DNA of 64,000 bases from Runella sp. SP2. GTDB taxonomy: Bacteria > Bacteroidota > Bacteroidia > Cytophagales > Spirosomataceae. The notes below the pieces were generated by a model. That model worked only from the letters and a program-made list of their open reading frames with translations, made no database searches and was not told the DNA's origin. The stretch lies in assembly GCF_003711225.1 (NCBI RefSeq), contig NZ_CP031030.1, forward strand, positions 7,308,501 through 7,372,500. The letters run 5' to 3'. Within the stretch, counting starts at the first letter, position 1. Each line of letters starts with the position of its first letter. Position numbers and translations under genes: made by a program. Shown piece by piece: positions 48,370 to 58,500 of the stretch.

Positions 48370-49899
48370 GTGTCTCTACTGAACGACATAATGGTCTTTT
48401 TTATGAAGCGTCGTGCCGAGCGTATCGAACACTTCAAGGCGAATCCCATCGAGGTTCAGTACAAAGTATTCCACGATTTGCTGGAAGCGTCTCGCTATAC
48501 TGATTGGGGACGAAAGTACCGCTATGATTCGATTCAAACCATCAAACAATACCAAGAACGCGTACCGATTTCGAGCTACGAAGATTTGTATCCGTCGATT
48601 GAGCGGGTGTTGCACGGCGACCAAAACGTTCTTTGGCCGTCGGATGTAGAATGGTTTTCAAAATCGTCGGGAACGACCAATGCCCGTAGCAAATATTTGC
48701 CCATTACGCCCGAATCGTTGGAAGAATGTCATTACCGAGGTGGCCGAGATGTAATGACGTTGTACGCCCAAAACCGCCCAGGAACATTGGTTTTTGAGGG
48801 AAAAGGGTTGTCGATTGGCGGAAGTTTGCACGATAACCCCTTCAACAGCGAGGGCGGAATGGTGGGAGATGTGTCGGCGGTGATTATGCGGAATTTACCC
48901 GCGTGGGCTGATTACATTCGCACGCCACCCATCGAAATTGCTTTGATGGATAAATGGGAAGAGAAGTTGGTCAAGATGGCTGAAATTTGTGGCAACGAAA
49001 ACGTAACAAGTATATTGGGTGTACCAACTTGGACGATTGTCCTCCTCGACCGCATCATGGAGGAACGTGGAGCGCAGCACATGCTTGATATATGGCCTAA
49101 TTTTGAGGTGTTTATCCACGGAGCAGTTGCCTTTCAGCCTTACCGTGAGCTGTTTATGAAAAAATACTTTCCGAGCGACAAAGTAACCTACATGGAAACG
49201 TACAATGCTTCGGAAGGATTTTTTGCGGTGCAAGACGACCTTGCCCACCCAGGCGAAATGCTGTTGATGCTCGATTACGGTATTTTTTACGAATTTGTAC
49301 CCGTAGAAGAATGGGATAAACCGCACCCCAAAGCCGTCACGCTGGATGAAGTGGAGCTGGATAAAAACTATGCGCTTATCATTTCGACCAACAGCGGTTT
49401 GTGGCGTTATCAGATTGGAGATACCATTAAGTTTACCTCAAAATATCCTTTTCGTATCAAAATAAGCGGCCGTACGAAGCACTTCATCAATGCGTTTGGT
49501 GAAGAAGTCATCATCGAAAACGCCGACGAGGCCGTTACCTTTGCTTGTGAAAACACGGGAGCCGTGATCAATGACTACACCGCAGGGCCTGTCTATATGG
49601 AGGATGGCAGTAAAGGCCGCCACGAATGGGTGATTGAATTTAGTACAGCCCCGTCTGACTGGCAAAAGTTTTGTCATTTGCTCGACAAACGCCTTCGGGA
49701 AGTGAACTCCGACTACGATGCCAAGCGTTATCAAGACCTTGCGTTGTTGGCGCCGCTCATGCACAATGTTCCGTCGGGCACATTTTATGAATGGATGGGT
49801 CGTCGAGGAAAATTAGGCGGCCAAAATAAAGTACCACGCTTGAGCAATTCGCGGGAATATTTAGAAGGAATTTTACAAATGGTGTATCAAATGGAGTAA
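48370..49899 (+). CDS. GH3 auxin-responsive promoter-family protein
   Basis: A 509-residue GH3-fold acyl-adenylating protein. Visible are a family N-terminal MKRRAERIEHFKANPIEVQ, the phosphate-binding FSKSSGTTNARSKYLPIT, YNASEGFF (adenylate site), GLWRYQIGDTIKF and the C-terminal HEWVIEF region. Plant GH3 enzymes join amino acids to acyl acids. The bacterial members are widespread in Bacteroidota with unknown substrates. Start is GTG 48370 (MSLLNDIMVFF); ATG 48391 is an alternative. Confidence 0.87.
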   Translation: MSLLNDIMVFFMKRRAERIEHFKANPIEVQYKVFHDLLEASRYTDWGRKYRYDSIQTIKQYQERVPISSYEDLYPSIERVLHGDQNVLWPSDVEWFSKSSGTTNARSKYLPITPESLEECHYRGGRDVMTLYAQNRPGTLVFEGKGLSIGGSLHDNPFNSEGGMVGDVSAVIMRNLPAWADYIRTPPIEIALMDKWEEKLVKMAEICGNENVTSILGVPTWTIVLLDRIMEERGAQHMLDIWPNFEVFIHGAVAFQPYRELFMKKYFPSDKVTYMETYNASEGFFAVQDDLAHPGEMLLMLDYGIFYEFVPVEEWDKPHPKAVTLDEVELDKNYALIISTNSGLWRYQIGDTIKFTSKYPFRIKISGRTKHFINAFGEEVIIENADEAVTFACENTGAVINDYTAGPVYMEDGSKGRHEWVIEFSTAPSDWQKFCHLLDKRLREVNSDYDAKRYQDLALLAPLMHNVPSGTFYEWMGRRGKLGGQNKVPRLSNSREYLEGILQMVYQME

Positions 49900-50054
49900 A
49901 TGAGCCGAAGGTAGCCCCAAAAACTAGGCTTGGTCATTTTTTTGAAACGTAAAAAGCCTATTTTGCCACGAAAAGAAACCATCGGTGTAAATAGTCCACC
50001 AGAAATTTTAGAATTACACAACTTTGCAACCGTTAACTAAAACCTAACAAAACC

Positions 50055-50636
50055 ATGTCAAAAACCACATTAATTGTCATTGTCGTCCTTGCCATTTTTG
50101 GAATGTACGGCTGTAGTACTTACAATGGCCTCGTGAGCAAAGACGAAACTGTCAACAATGCGTGGGCCAACGTTCAAAGCGCCTACCAACGTCGTGCAGA
50201 TTTGATTCCAAACTTAGTAAATACGGTCAAAGGAGCGGCTGATTTTGAAAAAAGTACGCTTACCGCAGTGATTGAAGCTCGTTCAAAAGCTACGTCTATT
50301 CAGTTGAAACCTGATGAGTTGACTCCTGAAAACATGCAGAAGTTTCAGGCGGCTCAAGACCAATTGAGTGGTTCTCTTTCGCGCCTTTTGGTATCGGTAG
50401 AGCAGTATCCGCAACTAAAAGCCAACCAAAACTTTTTGGAATTGCAGGCACAGTTGGAAGGAACCGAAAACCGTATCAAGGTAGAGCGTGACCGTTTCAA
50501 TGAGGTTGTGAAAGGCTATAACCAATCGGTACGTACGTTTCCTGCCAACATTTTTGCTGGTATGTTTGGCTTTGCGCAAAAGGGCTATTTTGAAGCCTCT
50601 CAAGCAGCACAAACGGCACCTACGGTGAAGTTTTAA
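50055..50636 (+). CDS. lemA: LemA family protein
   Basis: A 193-residue LemA protein: one N-terminal membrane helix with a possible lipobox (MYGCS), then a long helical domain with YNGLVSKDETVNNAWANVQS, YQRRADLIPNLVNTVKG, ENRIKVERDRFNEVVKGYN and the conserved NxxVRTFPANIFAGMFGF. LemA is usually encoded with TPM-domain proteins, as here. Its biochemical role is not settled; it is thought to act at the membrane. Confidence 0.93.
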   Translation: MSKTTLIVIVVLAIFGMYGCSTYNGLVSKDETVNNAWANVQSAYQRRADLIPNLVNTVKGAADFEKSTLTAVIEARSKATSIQLKPDELTPENMQKFQAAQDQLSGSLSRLLVSVEQYPQLKANQNFLELQAQLEGTENRIKVERDRFNEVVKGYNQSVRTFPANIFAGMFGFAQKGYFEASQAAQTAPTVKF

Positions 50637-50660
50637 TTTAGAAACTTTCCGAAAAACAAT

Positions 50661-50709
50661 CTTCCCGAAAGTTTAAGAATCTTCCCGAAAGTTTTAAACT
50701 TTCGGGAAG
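50661..50709. repeat. Tandem CTTCCCGAAAG palindromes
   Basis: CTTCCCGAAAGTTT at 50661 and again from 50681, where it forms a perfect 14-bp palindrome with AAACTTTCGGGAAG (50696-50709) around a single T. The same stem serves as terminator at 4165-4201. Here no T run follows, so it is not a clear terminator; it separates lemA from the TPM genes. Confidence 0.75.
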
Positions 50710-50758
50710 ATGTGCCTTCCCAACCGTAAACTTGTAAACTCTAAACCGTAAATTGCTC

Positions 50759-51190
50759 ATGTCTCTTCTTCTGACTCCTTCCCAACAAGAGCAAGTAGTA
50801 GCGGCGATTCGTTCGGCCGAACTGGTAACTTCGGGCGAAGTACGTGTGCATATTGAGACCAATTGCCTCGAAAGCGATGTCATCGAACGCGCCAAACAAG
50901 TCTTTGCCGACCTTGGAATGCACCGCACTGATTTGAAAAACGGGGTGTTGTTTTATTTGGCCACAGACGACCGAAAGTTTGCCGTGCTGGGAGACAAAGG
51001 CATTAACGAACGAGTCCCTGATAACTTTTGGAATAATGTGCGCGATACAATGCGAGCTCATTTCAAAAACAATGAATTTGCCGAAGGTCTCAGTAAAGGG
51101 ATTCAGTTGGCAGGTGAGCAACTGAAAACGTTTTTCCCTCGCCAAGCAAACGACATCAACGAACTCTCCGACGATATTTCGTTCGGGTAA
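50759..51190 (+). CDS. TPM-domain protein (cytoplasmic form)
   Basis: A 143-residue TPM-domain protein without signal peptide. It has LTPSQQEQVVAAIRSAEL, TSGEVRVHIETNC, NGVLFYLATDDRKFAVLGDKG and the end FAEGLSKGIQLAGEQLKTFF. TPM domains have been reported to have phosphatase activity in some plants and as membrane-protein quality factors, but for this branch no role is proven. It follows lemA and precedes a second TPM gene, the usual trio. ATG 50759 is the start; TTG 50753 just before is less likely. Confidence 0.88.
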   Translation: MSLLLTPSQQEQVVAAIRSAELVTSGEVRVHIETNCLESDVIERAKQVFADLGMHRTDLKNGVLFYLATDDRKFAVLGDKGINERVPDNFWNNVRDTMRAHFKNNEFAEGLSKGIQLAGEQLKTFFPRQANDINELSDDISFG

Positions 51191-51200
51191 CTTTTTTCCA

Positions 51201-51971
51201 ATGCGTCATTTCTTTTCTCTTTTGTTGATAACCTTGTGTACCATTCGTGTTTGGGCACAAGATATTCCTGAACCGATGAATCCTCGGCGTTTGGTCAATG
51301 ACTACGCGGGTATGCTAAACGGGACAGAACGTGAAACCCTCGAACAAAAACTGCGGGTTTTTAATGATTCCACTTCGACACAAATTACGGTGGTGATTGT
51401 GAAATCAACGTTGCCGTATCCTCCAGGCGACTATGCGTTTGAGCTGGGACGACGTTGGGGTGTGGGACAAAAAGACAAAGACAATGGGGTAGTGTTGTTG
51501 TGGGCGTCGGACGACCGCAAGATTTTTATTGCTACGGGTCGAGGCATAGAAGGCGCTCTCCCCGACGCGATAGCCAAACGGATTATTTCGACGGTTATAT
51601 CCCCCGAATTTAAACAAAAAATGTATTACCGTGGCCTTGACCGAGGAACGGATGAAATCATCAAGTACACGGCGGGAGAATACAAATCGGATGGCACCGA
51701 GGGCGGTGACGGAGAGTTTCCTTTAGGTGTTATTATTTTCCTAATCATTATTGTCATCATTATTATTATTATCATTTCCAAAGCCAATAAAGGCGGTGGC
51801 GGTGGTGGCCTAAGCCGACGTGGCGGCGGCTGGTATCCTTACACGACCTACACAGGCTGGGGTAGCTCGTCGGGTAACTGGGGCAGTAGTGGCGGCGGTG
51901 GCGGCGGTTCAAGCTTTGGTGGTTTTGGCGGGGGAGATTTTGGCGGTGGGGGCGCTGGAGGAGATTATTAG
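51201..51971 (+). CDS. TPM-domain protein, exported, Gly-rich tail (YgcG-like)
   Basis: A 256-residue protein: signal peptide (ending VWAQ), TPM domain (~28-155; LVNDYAGMLNGTERETLEQ, NGVVLLWASDDRKIFIATGRG), one membrane helix near 173-192 that is almost all Ile/Val, then a Gly/Ser-rich tail (SSGGGGGGSSFGGFGGGDFG type). The tail is a common feature of YgcG-like proteins and should lie in the cytoplasm if the TPM domain is periplasmic. Third gene of the LemA/TPM cluster, 10 bp after the previous one. Confidence 0.9.
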   Translation: MRHFFSLLLITLCTIRVWAQDIPEPMNPRRLVNDYAGMLNGTERETLEQKLRVFNDSTSTQITVVIVKSTLPYPPGDYAFELGRRWGVGQKDKDNGVVLLWASDDRKIFIATGRGIEGALPDAIAKRIISTVISPEFKQKMYYRGLDRGTDEIIKYTAGEYKSDGTEGGDGEFPLGVIIFLIIIVIIIIIIISKANKGGGGGGLSRRGGGWYPYTTYTGWGSSSGNWGSSGGGGGGSSFGGFGGGDFGGGGAGGDY

Positions 51972-52077
51972 GAGTATCGAGTGAGGGAGTGTAGAATGTC
52001 GAATAAAACCGTGTTATGGGTTACAATAACTGTGTTTTCGGTTGCTTACTACCGAAAAAATAACAAAAATATTCTTT

Positions 52078-52518
52078 ATGAAAGTACGGCCTGCGGCGCT
52101 TATTATTGAAAATAACCATTTGCTTTTGCTGCGTTACAACTACAGTGGCAACGACGTATTTGCTTTGCCAGGCGGTAATCCCGACCGTGGGGAAGCTCTC
52201 CCACAAACGATTGAACGCGAACTAAGCGAAGAGTTAGGAATTGAGGTAGAAGTTCAGGGAATGCTTTTTTCGGGCGAGGTGCTGTTGTCACACCAAAAAG
52301 ACGATGTACTTCATGTGATTTTTGGAGCACAAATCATCGGAGGAATCCCGCGACTCAACCCCAATGAGACGACAGCCCTGGAAATTTGTTGGAAGCCTGT
52401 GAATGTGCTACACCAATTAAACCTCTATCCCAACGTTGGGCAATACATTCAGGATGGGTTACTAGGCAGTCCGCCCCATCCCTACATCGGGCAAATCAAT
52501 CAACCTTTTTTTAGTTAA
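52078..52518 (+). CDS. NUDIX hydrolase
   Basis: A 146-residue NUDIX protein: MKVRPAALIIENNHLLLLRY, then the NUDIX box GGNPDRGEALPQTIERELSEELGIE with the REL-SEE core intact. It should hydrolyse a nucleoside diphosphate linked to another moiety; substrate unknown. Start is ATG 52078. Its 3' end overlaps the convergent symporter gene by 57 bp, an unusually long overlap. A hairpin TTTTCGGT...ACCGAAAA (52035-52058) lies just upstream. Confidence 0.88.
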   Translation: MKVRPAALIIENNHLLLLRYNYSGNDVFALPGGNPDRGEALPQTIERELSEELGIEVEVQGMLFSGEVLLSHQKDDVLHVIFGAQIIGGIPRLNPNETTALEICWKPVNVLHQLNLYPNVGQYIQDGLLGSPPHPYIGQINQPFFS

Positions 52519-53877
52519 CAACGACCCTCCAAGCATTCCTAACAAGCTTGCGGCTGTTCCGTAGAGAATGGCAGGAAACGTTGTGTGCCACACAAATGCG
52601 CACAACACCCAAACGACAAGCCCAAGAATCATTGATGCCATACATCCTACGGCATTGGCGCGTTTCCAATAAAGTCCAAAAGTAAGTGGTACAAAAAGAG
52701 AAACTAAACTAAAGGCCGACGACTCTCCCACTAATTCAAAAATATCCTGCCGTGTTTGGGCCATCCAAATAGAGGCAAACGTCACCAAAACGACTCCCAA
52801 GCGAATGACCAACAAAAGGCGGGTATCGGATAGATGAGGAAGGTAAGGTTTGACAAGGTTTTCGCCCAATACTGCCGCAGGGGCCAAAATAGCGCCACTA
52901 CTGGTGCTCAATAAAGCCGAAATCAACGCCCCAAAAAACAAAATTTGAATCCATAACGGCGCGTGCTGAAGCACCATGTTGGGGATGATTAGGGAAGTAT
53001 CTCCGTTCATTAATTCAGGGTAGAGCGTTTTGGCAGCCAAGGCAATAAACAATGGCAAAAGCGCCACCGTTAAGTAAAGCCCCCCCGCAAAAACCGAAGA
53101 CTTCACGGCAGTATCGGCATCTTTAGAAGCCATAACGCGCTGGAAAATATCTTGTTGCGGAATAGAACCTAGACCTACCGTAATCCAAGCCGCAAGGTAT
53201 TCAGCGTAGCTTTGTAAACTCATTTCTTTGGGGGTAATGCGGAAAAAATCAGCAGGCTGTTGGCTCGTGACAGGTGTGATTCCTCCCGTTTTGGAAAAGA
53301 GAATAATGGCCAAAATGATAAGCCCAAAAATCAAGATAATATTGTGTAAAAAGTCAGTAATAGATACCGACCACATCCCGCCCATAAACGTATAGAACAT
53401 AACGAGGATGGCGCCAACCCAAATGCCAGTGCTCAACGGTAGCCCAAACACCACTTGCCCCACAATGCCCATGGCGACAAACTGAGCAGCAATCCATCCA
53501 AAGTAGGAAGGGATAATCATCACTGCCGAGATAAACTCCGACGCTCTGCCAAAACGCATCAAGAAAAAATCACAAAAAGTAATGATGTTCCAACGATAAA
53601 AAGTTCGGGCAAAAAATATACCTACAAGTATCAAACATAAGGCCGCGCCGAAAGGCTCTTCAATGACATTTAAGAAACCACCTTCGATAAATTCTTTGGG
53701 AGCCCCCATCATGGTTTCGGAGCCAAACCAAGTCGCAAAGGTAACCATCGTGGCCAATCCCATGGGTAAACGGCGCCCAGCCAACACAAAATCTTGGGTG
53801 CTGTGTACTCGCCGAGACGCCCAAAAACCGACGGCGACGTTGATAAGAAGATATATACCAATGGAAAAAATGAGCAT
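52462..53877 (-). CDS. Sodium:solute symporter family transporter
   Basis: A 471-residue membrane protein with about 12-13 helices, of the SSS/SLC5 family. Characteristic parts are the first helix followed by STQDFVLAGRRLPMGLA, TWFGSETMMGAPKEF, VMFYTFMGGMWSVSITDFLH and GALISALLSTSSGAILAPAAV, the last holding the sodium-site Ser/Thr. Substrate cannot be told (proline, pantothenate, sugars, and others in the family). Divergent from the Rpn-type gene. Confidence 0.9.
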   Translation of the reverse strand: MLIFSIGIYLLINVAVGFWASRRVHSTQDFVLAGRRLPMGLATMVTFATWFGSETMMGAPKEFIEGGFLNVIEEPFGAALCLILVGIFFARTFYRWNIITFCDFFLMRFGRASEFISAVMIIPSYFGWIAAQFVAMGIVGQVVFGLPLSTGIWVGAILVMFYTFMGGMWSVSITDFLHNIILIFGLIILAIILFSKTGGITPVTSQQPADFFRITPKEMSLQSYAEYLAAWITVGLGSIPQQDIFQRVMASKDADTAVKSSVFAGGLYLTVALLPLFIALAAKTLYPELMNGDTSLIIPNMVLQHAPLWIQILFFGALISALLSTSSGAILAPAAVLGENLVKPYLPHLSDTRLLLVIRLGVVLVTFASIWMAQTRQDIFELVGESSAFSLVSLFVPLTFGLYWKRANAVGCMASMILGLVVWVLCAFVWHTTFPAILYGTAASLLGMLGGSLLTKKRLIDLPDVGMGRTA

Positions 53878-53967
53878 AAATCAAGCGAAAATGTGGGAAG
53901 GAGACGAATTTGGGAACATTAACTGGTTTTTGCAATTTTGTTTGAGTAAAACAATAAACTTGAACCT

Positions 53968-54807
53968 GTGGCAAACGATTACGACAAGATTTTTAAAGAA
54001 AATATCGAAAATTTGATTCCATTTCTTGCCCGAAAAGTGCTTGGAATTGATGTTGATATTTTGATCGAGCTTCCCGATGATATTCAGTTGACGGTAGAAC
54101 GAAAACCTGACTTTTTGAAGAAAGTCGTACCAAATGATGGCTCTGAACCCTACTTACTTCATTTGGAGTTTCAAACGGCATTGGACAAGGATATGCCTTA
54201 CCGAATGCTGGAATATTATGCACTTCTTTTACGAAAATATCGTTTACCAGTACGACAGTACATCGTTTATCTTACAAAAAATGGAGGTGATAAATGGGAA
54301 GTGAAGCATGATTTTGGCACTTGTCAGTTTGAGTACAACCAACGTAGTCTGCAATCTTTCGACTATGAGCTGTTTTTAAATAGTACTTCGCCTGAAGAGG
54401 TATTGCTGGCGATTTTAGCAAACTTTAAAAATATTCCACCCATTGAAGTCGCGCATAGGATTATTACAAAACTTCAAGAATTGGAGCCTAACCATTTTTC
54501 TTTGGGGCGGTACGCCAACCAGTTGGTAATTTTATCAGGAATCCGTAATTTAGATGAGACAACCTTAAAACTTTTAGAAGATATGCCAATCACAGATATT
54601 TCACTGGAAGATTTCTACAGCTACCGCAAAGGAATGGAAAAAGGAATGGAAAAAGGGGTGCAGAAGGGGATGCAGCAAAAGCAACGAGGAATTATTACTA
54701 AAATGCTACAATCAAACCTACTGACGATAGAGCAAATCGCTGATATTGTGGGGGTAGAGGTGTCGGTGGTAGTAGAAATTCAATCTGCAATTAAATCAAA
54801 CGATTAA
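53968..54807 (+). CDS. Rpn/YhgA-like PD-(D/E)XK nuclease family protein
   Basis: A 279-residue protein of the recombination-promoting nuclease/putative transposase family. The N terminus is DYDKIFKENIENLIPFLARK. The nuclease core is ERKPDFLKKV (Asp) and LLHLEFQTALD (Glu-x-Gln). After a helical middle part comes a repeated charged stretch KGMEKGMEKGVQKGMQ near residues 225-240, often seen in this family, and a final helix-turn. Such proteins can promote RecA-independent recombination in E. coli. Start is GTG 53968. It is 9 bp before the esterase gene. Confidence 0.83.
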   Translation: MANDYDKIFKENIENLIPFLARKVLGIDVDILIELPDDIQLTVERKPDFLKKVVPNDGSEPYLLHLEFQTALDKDMPYRMLEYYALLLRKYRLPVRQYIVYLTKNGGDKWEVKHDFGTCQFEYNQRSLQSFDYELFLNSTSPEEVLLAILANFKNIPPIEVAHRIITKLQELEPNHFSLGRYANQLVILSGIRNLDETTLKLLEDMPITDISLEDFYSYRKGMEKGMEKGVQKGMQQKQRGIITKMLQSNLLTIEQIADIVGVEVSVVVEIQSAIKSND

Positions 54808-54816
54808 GGTTTTTAT

Positions 54817-55548
54817 ATGCAACGTTTTTTAGATGGATGGCACAGCCCATCTCTTAATAAACACATGGAAATCGCGGTGTATGGTCACTACGGATTCGCT
54901 CTATTGATGATTCCAACCGCCGCCGCTGATTACCTCGAATACGAACGTTTCCAACTCATTGATACGATTGCAAAACCTATCAACGAAGGGAAAGTGAAAG
55001 TTTTTTCGGTCAATAGTATCAATACCGAGAGTTGGTTAAACAATCACATGAGCGGACGCGACAAAGCGGTGCGTCATCAACAGTTCAATGAGTATATTTT
55101 TAACGAAGTGATTCCGTACATCAAAAGCCAAACAAGCCCTGATACGCCGATTATTGCGGCAGGAGCGTCGTTTGGGGCGTTACATTCGGCCAACCTTTTC
55201 TTTCGCCGTCCTGATTTGATTAATGGGGTGATTGCCATGAGTGGGTGCTATGACCTAACAGCTTATACCAAAGGGCATTATGACGACAATGTCTATTTCA
55301 ACTCACCTGTTCATTATTTGCGAAACCTTTCGGATGAAGCTTATTTGGCAAAGTACCGTGCGAGTAAACACATCCACATTGTCACGGGCTCGGGTAGTTA
55401 CGAAGACCCTGATTCGTCACGCTACCTTTCGAGCGTGTTGAACTCTAAAAATATCCCGCATGAGTTAGACGTTTGGGGGCACGATATTCCGCACGATTGG
55501 CCATCTTGGCGAAAAATGTTGCCTTATTACCTCGAAACTCGCTTCTAA
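54817..55548 (+). CDS. Putative esterase (alpha/beta hydrolase)
   Basis: A 243-residue cytoplasmic alpha/beta hydrolase of the esterase D/enterochelin-esterase type. The nucleophile is Ser in IIAAGASFGALHSANLFF; the Asp is probably in the TGSGSYEDPD region and the His in GHDIPHDWPSW near the C terminus. The start WHSPSLNKHMEIAVYGHYG is a family feature shared with the gene at 63354. Substrate unknown. Confidence 0.85.
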   Translation: MQRFLDGWHSPSLNKHMEIAVYGHYGFALLMIPTAAADYLEYERFQLIDTIAKPINEGKVKVFSVNSINTESWLNNHMSGRDKAVRHQQFNEYIFNEVIPYIKSQTSPDTPIIAAGASFGALHSANLFFRRPDLINGVIAMSGCYDLTAYTKGHYDDNVYFNSPVHYLRNLSDEAYLAKYRASKHIHIVTGSGSYEDPDSSRYLSSVLNSKNIPHELDVWGHDIPHDWPSWRKMLPYYLETRF

Positions 55549-55551
55549 CTC

Positions 55552-58500
55552 TCAGCGAATTACCACGATTTTTCCTGTTGCCTTGACTCCGTCGGCAACA
55601 GGAATATCTTCTCCGTTTTTCTTGACAGTCACCCGATATATGTACGTTCCTGCGGGTAGGTCGGCGGTATTTGTCCAAATCCATTCATTAAAACCAACGC
55701 GGGGCACAAACGAAGCAGTTTTGAAGGTTCGTCCCGTCATATCTACCAGTGCAATTGTGGCTTCGGTGGGGTTTTCTTTGCCCGAAACCGTAAACGAAAC
55801 TTTAATAAGATCACTAGCTGGGTTGGGAGTGGCTTCTACCGAAACCAGTTTTTGTTCATTTATCACTCGGAAATTGATTTGATAAACGCCTGTTCGGTTT
55901 AAAGTGGCATCGGCGCCCTGAAAACGAAGGGTATAAACTCCGTCGGGAAGGGCTGAGGGGCGAAATTCAATCCGAGCTACGTTTTGGTTGTCGGCGGGTA
56001 CAAATCGAATGACTGAGCTAGAAAAAGCAATGCGCTGGAAGGTCGTTTGTGAGGGGCGTTGCAAAAACAAATCCATGCCCAACGTATCTCTTTTGAAAAG
56101 AAAACGATTCTCGTCTTTAAGTTGAAACAAAATCGTTGGTGTAGCCGAAACTACTTCTCCGTCGCGGATGCGCTGTCCGTCAAAAAACACATCAAGCGTA
56201 GGTGCAAAGCGGTCGGGTACAACCGTAAACGGTAGATTGATGGTGTTGTTGTCATAGTTTTGCTCAGGCTGACGGCGTGGGTTTATCGTTACCAACAAAC
56301 GGTTATCTCCGCCTTTTCCCAACGTAGGCATTGCAACGGTAAACGCCGCTTCTTCATTGGGCTGTAAGCGTCCCAATTTTCGCTCACTCATTTGGGGCGC
56401 ACCTGTGGGACTAAAAATCGTTTGCTGAACAACCAGCGAATCGCGAAAAGCAACAGGAGAGATATTTTTGAACGAAACATTGACTGAAACCACTTCCCCT
56501 TCTTGACGTTCAAGCGCGCCGTTCAGGCTTGCGGTGGCACTTCCTTCGGGAACGGGAGTATAATTGACCCACCAATTTCGTAATTGCAAGGGTGTACTCA
56601 CTCGGGCATCATTGTTGGCCAGTTGAAGCCTTAAACGAAGGTAAGGATACGTATTGGCGTCAACGTCTTGGAGAGAAACGGGTCCCGTGGATACGCCTGT
56701 TTTTACTACCTTTTCAGTACCGTTGAGGGCGACGCCAATAACCTCTAAGGTCGCTTGTGTTTGCTTGGAAGTGAGCGGTTCTGTGTTGTAATTCAGCATT
56801 TTCCATTGACTAGCTGGCCCCACCAATGAAGAGGTAATTTGCCCTTTTCCACTGTTACTTTTCAACGTAAAGTTATCCAATGTAAGTCTCCTAAGGCTTG
56901 GGGCAAGGTCATTGGGGTCAGGAACAACCTCAACGGCAAGTTGTTTGGCTCCTTTCTGAACAATCAGCAAATAAGGGCTTTGAAGACGTGCCATACTCGC
57001 CTGCGTCAGTCCCAGCTCAGCCAGTTTAGTAAGCTCTGAGGTAGGCCATAAATCAAATTGAATACCGTTGAGCGTCATCAGTACAATCCAATCACCGTCA
57101 GGAACGGCATCTACCCATTTACTAAAAAGCTTATCGTTTACAATCTCGCGTTGGCGGAGGGTATTCATAACGTAAGGCGGATTTCCGCAATTACGGCTGG
57201 GCATCACCGAATAGGCTTGCAGGTTGTCGCGGTGAAGCGCTGTAACCGCAAGATTGGCGCCAGGTCGCCAATTGTCGATTTGGTCGAAGGTGGTGCAATT
57301 GCCTTCCACTACTAACAAAATGTCGTTGATGGATAATTGTGACGCTTTATAACCCTCATTAAAAGCCCCGACGGAACTTCCTGCCACTACGGCTTTTACA
57401 TTGGTGGAAACGGTTTTGTACGACCAAGTAGGTTGGGCGTTGACAGATAAATTTACCTCCAACGGAGTAGCTTTGGTAAACTGAGGAGGCTGACGCTGTG
57501 CCCAACCTTCGCCGCCATTTTTGACAAAGGTAAACGAACTTTCGGTCCAGACGTTGTCGCTGTTTGCGGGGCGGTCGGCATAGCGAATGCGCCAATAATA
57601 GGTCGTTGAGTCGCGGTTAAGAAGTGTTACTTTCCAACTTGGGAGCACCGTTGCAGAGACGGCTTGGGTACGTTTGAAAGGACTGTCAAAACGGGCAGTA
57701 GTATCAATTTCAAAGGTGTAATTTCGGTTACTATTATCAATTTGCTGCGCTACAAGCAGGGTAGTTGGCAGACCATTTTCGGTCGTAGAAACCACGGAAT
57801 ACTCAGCAGGCAACAAAGGGTAAGCCCCTGCAACGGGTAAACTTAGCTCAACAGAAGCTACATTATTCGTACGACTGTTTTCGGACAAAATAGTGTTGGG
57901 GTCAATTTGAACCTCAAAACGATTCAAGCCACTCTGGCTACGGTCGTGGGGAAGGCTGAAGGTAAGTGTATCAAGGTACGCAACGGCTGAGAAACTAGCG
58001 TCATAGGCCGAAACAATTCCGTCGCGGGTAGTACGGGTAAGGCGAATGGGAAGTTTTTCGTTGCGATGAAGTCCCAAGTTAGAGACTATTACCTTGATTT
58101 TAAGCGAGTCACTAAACGCAGAAACAGCAGCTCCGTTTTTGCCTTGAACCAAAATACTTTGGCTGTTAACAGCATAGTCAGGTTTTTGGGTGGGGAAAAT
58201 CACCACGGCAGGGTCGCCTTGAAGTGTCATTTGTTGGGCATCTGCTTGGTACGTAGGGTCTTCGGGGTAAAGCGCCAACGTTTTACGGATAATTTGCTGG
58301 TAAACCTCCCCAAACGGACGATTGAAGTTGGTACTGTCACCCAGCATGACGTTGTAAAAGGTATTGGCATAATCATTCAGCGAGTACACATAAGCCACGT
58401 TGGAATGTGCTAAAAACAAAATAGCCCCGCGGTCTTTGGTCGTAATCCAGTCTTGGGCGTAGGTTCGGCTGTAGCCAAACGTAAAATTCCCCACCACGCA

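Noticed and set aside
50681-50709. Terminator of lemA
   Set aside because: The palindrome is perfect but lacks a following T run, and the LemA/TPM genes are normally one operon.
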